A stretch of DNA of 64,000 nucleotides, from positions 43,022,501-43,086,500 of the forward strand of contig NW_026947493.1 in the NCBI RefSeq assembly GCF_034190915.1, in the 5' to 3' direction. The translations under genes were made by a program, and so were the position numbers. Below the pieces are notes generated by a model, which worked only from the letters and a program-made list of their open reading frames with translations, ran no database searches and was not told the origin of the DNA. Within the stretch, counting starts at the first letter, position 1; the number at the start of each line of letters is the position of its first letter. The stretch comes from Cavia porcellus (lineage: Eukaryota > Chordata > Mammalia > Rodentia > Caviidae). Positions 47,405 through 57,537 of this stretch are shown piece after piece.

Positions 47405-48222
47405 AAAGTTTACATTTTTAAATTTTTAAAACAATAAGACACATTGCTATTTTAGAGAATGTCCCATGGACTGCTGAGAACATGTATTCTGATGTTGTTG
47501 GATGGAACACTCTGTATATGTCTATCAAGTCCATTTGTTCACAGGTGTGATTCAGTTCTGTTATTTCTTTGCTGATTTTCTGTCTGGTTGATCTGTCCCT
47601 TGGTGTCAATGGTGTGTTAAAGTCTCCTGTTACAATTGTATTATTGCTAATTTAATTTTTCATTTCTATCAATACTTACTTTGTATAACTGTGTGCTCTG
47701 GAATTTGGTGCAGATATTTTTTATATAGTTATCTGTTCCTCTTGAAGTTTTCCCCTAACCAGTATATAGTGACCTTCTTTATCTCTTAAGATCATTCTTG
47801 GTTTGAAGTTCACATTGTCTGCAAACAGAATAACTACCCCTATTTTTTTTGGTTCCTGTTGCATGAAGTATTGTTTTCCAGCTTTGACTTTCAGTCTGTG
47901 AGTTTCCTTTTGGGTTAGATGTGTTTCTTGTAGGCAGCATATGGTTGGATGTTGTTTCTTAATCCATCCTGCCAGTCTGTTTCTTTTAATTGGTGAATTG
48001 AGACCATTTACATTTATATATTGGTTTATTGTTCACATGTTATCTTTCTGCTGTTGCATCTTTATCTTTCCATTCTGTTTAATTGTCCCCCTTGCTTAGT
48101 GGTTTTTTTCCTATGTGTATCTAAACTGTCTTTCAGTATTCTTTGCAGGGTTAGCTTGGTGATCATGAAGTTCTTCAGCTCTTCTTTGTCATGGAAGTAT
48201 CTTATTTCTCCATCTTTTTTTT

Positions 48223-48318
48223 TTTGTCTTTTTCCTTTTTATCGATACCAGGGATCGAACTCACGACTGCCTGCTTGCAAGACAGGCGCTTATGCCACTG
48301 AGCTAAATCCCCAGTTCC
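48223..48318 (-). mobile_element. ID-like SINE, antisense, inside the L1
   Basis: A poly-T tail leads into 'TATCGATACCAGGGATCGAA' and 'CACTGAGCTAAATCCCCAG'. 'CTCCATC' lies on both sides. Confidence 0.9.
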
Positions 48319-48507
48319 TCTCCATCCATTTTGAAGGACAGTTTTATAGGGTGCATCAGTGTAGGTTGGAAATAATCATTTTCCCTTAGATCTGAAATAC
48401 TTCACTCCATGCTCTTCTTGACTTTATTGTTTGTGTTGAGAAGTCTGCTGTGATTCTGACAGGTTTTCTTTATAGGTGATCTGTCTTTTCTAACAACTTT
48501 TTTTTTC

Positions 48508-48587
48508 TTTTTTAAACTTTTTATCGGTACCAGGGATCGAACTCACGACCGCCTGCTTGCAAGGCAGGTGCTTATGCTGCTGAGTTA
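48508..48587 (-). mobile_element. ID-like SINE, antisense, 5'-truncated, inside the L1
   Basis: 'TTTTTATCGGTACCAGGGAT' to 'GCTTATGCTGCTGAGTTA'. The usual 'AATCCCCAGCCCC' end is missing. Confidence 0.88.
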
Positions 48588-48851
48588 ATATTCTGTTCTT
48601 ATGCTGGATTTCTGGGATGGTGATTATTGTATGTCTGGGTGTAGTTTAATTTTAGTTATGGCTATTTGGGGTTCTATATGCTTCACTTATCCATATGTCA
48701 GTCTCCATTCTCATGTTTGGGAAATTTTCAGCTATTACTTATGTAAATAGCCTCTTGATATCATTTGTGCTATCCTCTTCTTTTTCATTTATCCTTATCA
48801 ATCTTATGTTGTTTTTCTTTGCATCAGACACATTGCCATTAATCACCTCAG

Positions 48852-48855
<4 letters not shown>

Positions 48856-48904
<49 letters not shown>

Positions 48905-48916
48905 TATCTCTCTCAT
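48856..48916. repeat. (CT)n grading into (TATC)n
   Basis: About 17 CT units followed by TATC repeats and CT again. It lies within the left arm of the fold-back element. Confidence 0.92.
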
Positions 48917-49384
48917 TTTAAATTCATTTATCCCACCATCCTTGCCATCTTCATAAGCAGTTCTGGAAGCCCTCTTTAATGGGTGTCTTTACAAAGTGTA
49001 TCAAAACTGTGGTGAGTACTGCTGCTGGCTACCATCAAACATGAAAACCATCATAAAAATATTACAGTGTGTCATCGTCTACCTTATTCATAGATCTGGT
49101 ATTAAGAAACTCTGGCTTTTCATCCAGTCAAAATGGCAATAAAAGGTAAATGTTTTGAATCATAAAGAACACTGACTTAGCCATGACAACACAAACACAC
49201 TCACAAAGAAGAACTTTCACAACTCCTTCACAGAATGGCCAGAATGATGGAATAAGTGTGCTAAAACTGAGAGGGAGCACTTTGAGAATGATTAGTGACA
49301 ATGTGTTCTTTACTGTAAAAATCATTTTTATTTAAATGCACACTTGTATTTTTCTTTTTCTTTTCATTTAGCATATTATTTTCT

Positions 49385-49746
49385 TTTTATTTTTAGAGAA
49401 TAAAATCAGACAAAGTAAATCAGAATAAAGCCAATCAAAACAAAGGAGTGAAAGCGATATAGGACTTCAAAACAAGACAATAGGAAATTAGCAATGGCTG
49501 CCATAATGCCTATTGTTATCTTCAAAATAGCTGTCCATACCATCAGACATATTAAAATCAAACTAAATAAAACAGAAGAAAACCAATCAAAAGAAAACAG
49601 TAAAAGTGATACAGGATTTCAAAACAAGATAGAAGGAAATCAACAATGGCCACCATAACATATCTTGTTATCTTCAAAATAGCTGCCTGTCCCATCAGAT
49701 GTAATACAATCAAACCAAACAAAACAGAGTAAGACCAATCAAAACA
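49385..49746 (-). repeat. Unrecognised repeat family, copy 3, two tandem units
   Basis: Two successive units of about 150-180 bases share 'CCAATCAAAAC/AAAACAAG', 'GATATAGGACTTCAAAACAAG / GATACAGGATTTCAAAACAAG', 'GGAAATTAGCAATGGC / GGAAATCAACAATGGC' and 'TTATCTTCAAAATAGCTG'. It is the same family as 28095 and 29165. The short frame on the minus strand (49558-49749) is a translation of this repeat. Confidence 0.8.
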
Positions 49747-49759
49747 CACTTGTAGTTTT

Positions 49760-50012
49760 CAGTCACACTATGTATGTAGTACTAGACTCCACCACATATT
49801 CAGGCTTTGAAGAGAACAGAATGGGCCATGAGTTCAGGAAATGGAACCTATCCTACAGCCTACAACAATACACTCATGCTGATTCCTTGATTTTAATCTA
49901 CTGAGACTGACTTCAACCTTCTGACATATGGATTTCAAAGATCTAATTTATGCTGTTTTAGGACACTAAAATTTGGTGGTTTGCTATTGCAGTAGTAGGA
50001 AGCTAATACATC
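49760..50012 (+). mobile_element. ERVL/MaLR-type LTR, 3' part, partner of 47150-47404
   Basis: 'GATTCCTTGATTTTAATCTA', 'CTGACTTCAACCTTCTGAC' and 'TGGTTTGCTATTGCAGTAG', then 'GAAGCTAATACA', complete the LTR whose 5' half ends at 47404. Confidence 0.6.
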
Positions 50013-50889
50013 ATAGAATAGTGTCATAGTTTTTCATTTGAAAGAAAAAATTCTAAGGTATTTTTATTTCAAATGTTTGTAATGCAAAATAGTTGAGTAC
50101 AGTGGCTTGAGTAAAATGAATATTTTTCTTTAAGCAAAACTGACAAAATAATGGATCAGAGCCAGCTGGATGACAAGAAACCAACTAACCTAGAAGTTGA
50201 AAGTGACTAAACATCAATAAACAGAATTCAGTATACACTCAATACTTATTATTTATGATGAAATAATTTACCCAGTAACTGCCATTATATGCTTTTTTCA
50301 AATTATTTGTACTCTTAATAAACTTGAGAGTCCAATGGGATATAAAAATAGAATGTACACTATATCTGGACAATTACAGTGACATCCTTTAATGTGTATA
50401 CTGGCTTTGTTTTTTCTATATCCAATATAATTATGGCAACAAATTGTAGATGTTTGCAGGGGAAAGAAAGTTTTACCAGAAATATCTAAAATTGGAAATT
50501 ACAGATCACAAATAAAACGGGCTGTCCTCTTCCAACACTCCCCAACCAGATACCATAGTTCTTTTACCCTCCTGAAAATTAGAAAGATGCATGGGTCATT
50601 TCCAGGTATGCACCTATGTCTCCTGCCATTGTGAAACAGTACCTTGTTTCAGCAGATGCTCTAAAAGGGGAGCTAAGGCACACATAGTGATTTTAGCAAA
50701 ACATAAATAAAATAGAAGCAATAACAGTCACAAGTGAGAGATGCAGAAGATGCAAAGGGAATTCAGAAAAGGTATGGTTCTTCCTAGTTGAGAGAAACCC
50801 TCCTCCATTCCATGAACCATTTTTCAAGGTATTAGAGTTTGAAATTGGGATTTTTGTACATTTTGCTACATTGCTACATCCTCAACATT
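50013..50889. other. Intergenic, no recognisable features
   Basis: A/T-rich unique sequence with no gene or clear repeat. Confidence 0.4.
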
Positions 50890-50996
50890 TTAAAATTTTA
50901 GAACAGGGTCTAAGTTCCATGGGGTGGACTCAAACTTGTAATTCTTTTACCTCGCCTCCTAGTGTGCTGTAGATATAGGCATGTGCCAGCTAGACT
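50890..50996 (-). mobile_element. Degenerate B1-type SINE, antisense
   Basis: 'AGAACAGGGTCTAAGTTCCA', 'CTCAAACTTGTAATTC' and 'GATATAGGCATGTGCCAGC' retain the order of a reversed B1. Confidence 0.5.
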
Positions 50997-51337
50997 TATA
51001 ATACTTGATAATATTCCACACTTCCTTGCTTTCTCATTCTTTGTCATCCTTTGCCAAAATGACATTACATGTGCTTTCTCTGCTGGTGCACTTGAACCAA
51101 TTTTCCTTGTTGGAGGATGCCAAAGGCAAGGCAGGTGGGTATTAGTAGGCATTCATCTGGGACTTCTTTCTGTGGCTGTGTGTTCAGCTGAGGAGGCATG
51201 TGGGAATTAATGTAAAAGCATCATTCTGGACTTAGCAGAGAGCCTGAACTCATGCTAGCAAATCTGCAATGTGCCCTCAGTACTGCTTGGCAGTTCCACT
51301 GTGTCCTAATCAAATTCCTTTCTCCTTCTTAAAGATT

Positions 51338-53530
51338 TACTTTTCTCTCATTGCTGAGACAAAATAACCAGCACCCAAAATGAAGGAAGAAAGGGTTTAT
51401 TTAGCTTACAGTATCTGGAGGTTTCTTTCAGTCCATACTCAGCTGGCTCCAAGACAGAGTGGTAAATGACAGAAAACAATAGTTCATGGTGGCAGGAGAT
51501 AGCAAAAGCAACAAGAACAAAAAGGGAAAAGTGTGAGAGAAGACTTTCTGTCCTTTATACATTATACAGGTTACCCACCCTAGGGTAGGTGTGGCACTCA
51601 TACTCATGTTCCCAGAACTAGACAATGAATCAATTGCAAACTCTAGATTCAGCTGCCAGCATGACTGCATGAGGCTTTAGGGGGACACCTAGACACAAAC
51701 CATAACATTCTGCTCCTGGACCCCCAAAGGCTCATGCATATCTCTTTATGCAAAAGCATTTTAGTCCACCTCTAAGGGTTGCCACAGTCCTAACAACTTC
51801 ACCATTGCTAAAAAGTTCAAATCCCAAGTCTCCTTTGAGATCTAAGCCAAAACTCTTAGCTGTGAGTCCCCATACAAGAAAAAAATTAAACATTTGCAAC
51901 ATTCAATGGTACAAGATAAAAATTACCATTCTAACAGGTGAAAATGGGGATGCAAAGCATTGGAATCAAAGCAAATCCAAAATCCAGCTGGGAAAACATT
52001 ATATCCTGTAGTTCCATATGGAACATCCAAAGAATCTGTGGTAAATTGTGAGCTCCAAAGGGCTAGCCTGACTTGGCCCCTATGGCACTTTCAGTGGTTG
52101 TAGCTCCCATGGCTTCTCTCTTAGGCCTGCTCCACTCCTTCCTTGTAAATTTCCTTAGATGATCCACATTCCTGGCTTTTCCAACCTTATGTGGTCTTCC
52201 CTGCACTTTTGGCTTCACCCTCACAGATTCACACACTGCTCTCTCAGGATCACACTGCTTGGTCTCCTAAAATCTAGACAGAAGCCTTTTTAACCTCATA
52301 ACTCTTGCATTCTGCATGCACCTAAAACTAGAACTACATGGATGATGCCAAGGTCTGCTGCAAACTGGAGCAATAGCTCCCCTCTCTTGGCTGTAGGGTT
52401 TGACTGGATTGCTGAGCACTCTAATTCCAATTCTGATGAAACAATTCTCTGTGCTACCACGTTGTGGAACCTGGTGTGGCTGCCACCATTCTGGAGCATG
52501 GTGGTCTGCAACTTTTTTCTCAGAGTCTTTCACCTTTGTAGTTTTGAGACTGTAAAGAGTAGAGACTTGCTGCTTCTCATGATTCCCTTGGGTTATCTTT
52601 TACATTCTCCTCTTTTTTCTTGGCAATTGAAATCTCCCCAGTTCTGTCTTTGCAGTCCACAGCCTTACTGGAGCTTCCATTCTGGTCAAACTCTTGACAT
52701 TTTAAATCATTCTGCTGGGCTCTTTGCCCTTGATTCTAATATAAATCTGGCTAAAAGTCCCCAGCAATACCCATGCCACCACCATAACATTTGACTGCCT
52801 TGAAATTTTTTCTGCCAGTTTAATTAGCCTGCCTCCCCTAATCTTACTCTCAGGCAAAGTCCCTGAACATGATTAAAATGCAAACTTTTTGCCAAGCCAT
52901 CACATACATTATCTGGAGTCCAACAGCCAATGCAGTCCTTCTTCCCAGCAGAAACTTCCTAAGCCTAGTTTATACTGGCAACATTTTTATCAGCCGCCTG
53001 GTCTTCTGAGCTCTGACAGAATCTCTCACAAAGGACGGCCTCAGGCATTCCAGCTCTACTCTTTCGTGCAACATTTCCAAACCTTTCCAAATTCCTCCCA
53101 CAAGCCATTCTCAAAGGCTCTTGAACCACATGTCAGAAATAGTTATAGCAATGACCCTACTCCTCTTTAACCACATTCTGTCTTACTTTTGTTGCTGAGA
53201 CAAAATACCAGATGCCCAAAATGAAGGAAAGAAGGGTTAATTTAGCTCACAGTTTGTGGTGGTTTCAGTCTGTATTCAGCTGGCACCAAGATAGAATGGT
53301 ACACAGCAGAGGGCAACAATTCATGGTGGCAGAAGACAGTAAAAGCAACAAGACCAAAAAAAGGAGGAACTCAAGAGCTCTGTCCCTTGTAGTGTATGTA
53401 GGCTATCCACCTAGAGTGGGTGTAGCATTCACACCCATAATCCCAGCACTAGAAAATGAATCAATCACAAACTCTAGATTCAGCTGCCCCACAACTACAT
53501 GAAGTTTTGGGGGAACATCAAACCACAAAC
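51338..53530 (-). mobile_element. Complete MaLR element (LTR-internal-LTR), antisense
   Basis: Two similar LTRs lie in direct orientation at 51338-51707 and 53179-53530 ('GCTGAGACAAAATA', 'CCCAAAATGAAGGAA', 'CAATTCATGGTGGCAG', 'AACTCTAGATTCAGCTGCC' are shared). About 1.47 kb of internal sequence lies between them. It starts 'CATTCTGCTCCTGGACCCCC' and matches the reversed MaLR internal region. MaLRs are non-autonomous ERVL relatives and carry no functional retroviral genes; the frames here (for example 52342-52794) are not viral proteins. Identity between the LTRs is only moderate, so the insertion is old. Confidence 0.75.
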
Positions 53531-55409
53531 CTACCAAGTACTACTGAGAACATTCTTTATTCTCCTGAGATCATTCATCAAGCCTCCTACAGCAATGATT
53601 TCTGCTTTTCCTCTCAGCAGATGATTATGCCACTTATTCCATTAACACACTCAAGGAATTACTTCTTCTGTCATGTCCTCATCCAAGGGCAGGCCTTGTT
53701 TCCGGGCATCCCTCTTGCAATTATGAACCCAAGACCATAAAGATCTAGTTTCCTCACCCAATAGAGTAATTGGAACCCCCTCCCCAATACTTCAGCAGAG
53801 GCCTTCATTGAGACAGCCATACAGCTTAAATTCTACCTCTGCCAAATCTGTTTCACCCCTTCGTCAGACATTAGTCAACTGCGCACTTGCTAATGCACTT
53901 CCTGCAAGGTAGTCTGTTTGAGTCAGCTTCCCAGGGAATACACAGCCTATTAGGTCTGGCCTCACTACTTTCAGAGCCTCCTCTCACCATCCTCTTCTCC
54001 ACTCATCTGTCTGCTTAAATTACCCTGACCTTAGGATCTTTAAACATGGACTAGCTCATTCCTCAGGCCTTTAACTGGTGTTCCTTAGCCTGTTTACCTC
54101 ATGTCGATTCATCTATGAGATTCATCACTTCAAATGTAATTTTATCCTGAGAAACAGATGTGTCCTTTGTCACAGCCTCTTACAGAATCATATTTCATGT
54201 CTTCATCGCACCTAGATTTGGGTTTATATACCATCCCAGAGCTTAAGCATACTGGCAGGGCAACTTCATTTTGTTCACCATTGCATCCATGTGGCTCTGC
54301 ATATGTCAAGGTGTTGTGTTAAATGCTGGATACGTAATGGTGAGGAAGACAAAGCTCCTGTCCTCAGGGAACTTACAGTCCACTGAGAAAGGCAGTAAGG
54401 GGTTAAAATGTAGATTTGTATATTCTAGGCTAGTACCCGGACAAGGTACCACAATCCCAGAAAAGAACTGAGATTAAATTCAAACTCTTACGACAGAGAA
54501 TGGCAATGACTGTAACTTGCTAAGTTGTTCCACTGTGGTATAAAATAGCACTTCTGAATTATAAAAAATTGTTTTCTCTGCAAATACCTTATAACTTAGA
54601 ATTTGTAATTTGCTATGTGGTTACAGAGCTCTTGACATGTGGCAAGTCTGAATTAGCATTTGCCGTTAAGTGCAGACTTACAAAGGGGAAAAGGGTTCAT
54701 GCATCTTTAATGTATATTAATGACATTAAAATATTCTTAATATATCAGATTAAACAAAATATATTAAAGTTTTAAAATGCAGAAGTCCTTTTATCTGACA
54801 TTATTTGCAAACATAGGTAACTGAGGAAAAAATATTCAATAAACTGGGGAAAGACTGCTAGTCTTCTATCCCTGAGGAAAAAGAAACCTTGGGAGTAAAG
54901 TGGGTTAAATTACATGAGTAAATTAAGTGGATGTTGGCTAAGAGACTGTCAACTCTAAATACAGAACAACACGTATTATTAAAAAGAAATGCATTTGAGA
55001 AGGTGCAAAGTAATTAGTGAAACTCCATTAGGTAGATGAATATTTGGTGACAAATCATTTGGTAAATATGGATATTTCAGTGGGGGTGGCAGTGAACGCA
55101 TGAACTTCAAGGTAGAAGATACTAGACAAAGTTTAAGAGATGGACAATTGCAGACTATTTATAAGGAATGGTGTCTACTTGATTTGGCCTGGGTCAAGGC
55201 CAAATCATGCAAGTAAGGAAAGCAAGCTCTCACCAATAAAAGTATGATAATCATTTACATGTGTAGAACTTTAGCTTAAACCGACTTTAATAGGAGAAAT
55301 GAGCCCAGCATATGCTGAAGAGTAACAATGGTCCCTGTTGCTCAATTTAGGCCTGATTTTTAAAACTTACTGTTGAATAATCTACTTAAAAGTGCACATA
55401 TCATTTAGA
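53531..55409. other. Intergenic, with probable L2 traces
   Basis: 'CTGGATACGTAATGGTGAGGA' and 'CAGGGAACTTACAGTCCACT' near 54320-54390 resemble L2. The rest is unassigned and no gene was found. Confidence 0.4.
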
Positions 55410-55605
55410 GTTTGAATTTTTACAACTGTGAACATAACCATAAAATCAGCACTCAGCAGAAACAGAGCACTGCAGCAACCAGAAACTTCCCTCATGCTCA
55501 ACAATCTTCTCAAGCAGGGTGACCACTATTCTAACAGCACACATTAGCTTTGCCTGTTTTTGTACCTTGATACAAATAGAATCATATACTATGAAATCCT
55601 TTGTG
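55410..55605 (+). mobile_element. Old L1 (L1M-type) fragment
   Basis: 'GGGTGACCACTATTCTAACAG', 'CATTAGCTTTGCCTGTTTTTG' and 'ACAAATAGAATCATATACTA' are known from ancient L1 copies. Confidence 0.6.
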
Positions 55606-55624
55606 CCCAAAGCTTAAATATCAG

Positions 55625-55790
55625 CTCAAACCTCAGATGAACAAATCCTAGTGTGAATTTGGACAAACCTCTTAAACTGTTTCCATATCTATAAAAGTGT
55701 ATTATAACAGAGCTTACTTCACAGGATTAACTAGAATTAAGTATTTGTAAGGGGTTTAGCAAAGTGGCTGGCGTATGACTACAACTTTAC
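55625..55790 (+). mobile_element. MIR, sense
   Basis: 'GTGTGAATTTGGACAAACCTC', 'TTAAACTGTTTCCATATCTA' and 'CTTCACAGGATTAACTAGAA' match the MIR order. Confidence 0.65.
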
Positions 55791-57537
55791 AATGAACTCA
55801 TACTTTTGGTCTTTGCAGGATTCCAACGAACCATTTAGCCCAGCTAATTCTGCATAATGGAAAGGAAAAAAATCCAGTCTGGGCAGACTCCAATCATCTA
55901 ACATGTAACAGGGAACTTGGTTATTTGGTCCATCTTTTTTCTCAAAGGAGAAATGTTTTTATTATACCCTTACTCATCTCTCTAACATATAGTATCAGCC
56001 TCCGTTAGGGGCCATATACTGTATCCCTAGCATCTAACACAGGACATAGTAAGCACTCAGTTAAACTGGATAAATAAGTGTCCTACGATTTAGGAAATTA
56101 TGTCAGAATCTGCTCAGACCTTTGCTATGGTTGGAAAAATTACAGTTCAAACAGAGTAAAGTGAATCTCCCTCTTTTTTTCCAAGTACATTCTGTATTTG
56201 GAACTTAAATAAGCACACAAGTCTGAGAACTTCAGAAATAAGGGCAGCACATCACACTACTTTAAATGCTGAGTTTGCTTCAAACTCTACACTTTTAATA
56301 TATTTATTTTCAAAAACACTTCCTAACACATCAGTCATAGAATATAACCTTACCCAAGTATATTTCGTCTTAGTTAACTGATACATTTCAAATATTCTTA
56401 ACTGTATCTGTAGGCATTTTTTTAAAAAAAGATTAGGGAAATTGTAGTATTTCAGTGGAATTCCACATGGTTCAGTTTACTTTCTGTTGTATAATCCAAT
56501 AATTATTAACAAAATAAGTTTTTTCTTAACAAGCACCTCTTCAAATACTGTTTTACATTAGAAATTAAAGGTCTGAATGGCTAGCAGATCTAACACTCTA
56601 TAACTGGATAAATCAACTAGGAAATTACATGGTTATAAAAATGAGCTAAAAGATTTTAAGTTAGTTTTGTGATAAAGCAAGAGATCTCATGTAGATTAAT
56701 TATGGTTAGCATTCTAGTTAGTCATAACTTTTTAATTATTTCAGTTTAACATTTAGCAGGATTTTATAATCATGTAGACAAAGAATTTTTCATGTGACAG
56801 GATATTTATTTTTTTATGTTTGTTTTTTTCTGATGACATATAAGGTGAGAATATGCCCAGTGTTCTTGGCAATCTTTACACTACAAATAGATTAGCTTTC
56901 TGATACCACCTATCACTCATGCAAAATTGATTTGAGCCTTTTACAGAGATATAAACTTATTTCCATTGAGTAATTCCAACAGATTTTTGAAGCTACAAGC
57001 CTAACGGTGATGATGATTAGTTCACTGAGAGAATGCAATGCTGCACAGACTGGATGAGTAGGTGCCTATCTCAGATGACTTCCTAATGTCCCTGTGCAGT
57101 TTCTTGATATTTCTATAGACTGAAGCTCAGAGTGATTAGTAGACTAGTTCAAATGACCGATGAAGGTACATAATTAGAACAATGGCTTAATATAACCTGA
57201 AAATTTACAACAGATTTTAAGGTTAGCCAAGGTGAGGGGTGAGGGAAGGGTGAGAGACGGACGACTCAATGGATGAAAGAAGAGAAGCAGTATCATTTAG
57301 CGATACAACAAAGGAAAGGAAGATCCAAATTGGGAAAAAGAATTGCATGGAAGTATCTAAAAGAAAGTTGAAGATACAGCTCTAAATGATGTTCAGTGAA
57401 GAAGTCACATTATGTTAACAGATAACCTGTAAAGGGAGTCTTTAAAAGGAAATAAAAAGGCTTAAAAGCAGAATATGGAGTTCAATCCTTAAGTTTTTGA
57501 AACCCAAAGCCAAAATAAAACAAGCAATGCCAAATCA
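55791..57537. other. Downstream flank of MYBL1, no gene
   Basis: A/T-rich unique sequence beyond the MYBL1 poly(A) signal. No SINE or LINE was recognised. Confidence 0.45.

Larger units (their letters stand above)
47448..48825 (-). mobile_element. L1 internal fragment (ORF1 end to ORF2 endonuclease part), antisense
   Basis: Reversed L1 words lie in order: 'GGTGTGTTAAAGTCTCCTGTT', 'AGTGACCTTCTTTATCTCTTA', 'TGCCAGTCTGTTTCTTTTAAT', 'GACCATTTACATTTATATATTG', 'GAAGTATCTTATTTCTCC'. The ORF2 start and the ORF1 end are both covered, but the rest of ORF2 and the 3' UTR are absent. Both junctions carry AGACACATTGC (47437-47447, 48826-48836). No open frame of useful length remains. Two ID SINEs sit inside. 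Confidence 0.8.
47405..49365 (+). mobile_element. Fold-back mariner-derived element, copy 2, split by an L1 fragment
   Basis: Its start (47405-47447) matches the left arm of copy 1 at 39690. It is interrupted, then continues from 48826 ('AGACACATTGCCATTAATCA') through 'CAGTTCTGGAAGCCCTC' to the right arm ('GAACTTTCACAACTCC', 'GATGGAATAAGTGTGC', near 49200-49320). Confidence 0.6.

Noticed and set aside
47448..48825. Possible reverse-transcriptase gene
   Set aside because: Only an internal, antisense, interrupted L1 fragment is present, without an open frame and without the RT domain.
51338..53530. Retroviral gag/pol or env genes between the paired LTRs
   Set aside because: The internal part matches the non-coding MaLR type; the frames in it are short and show no retroviral motifs.
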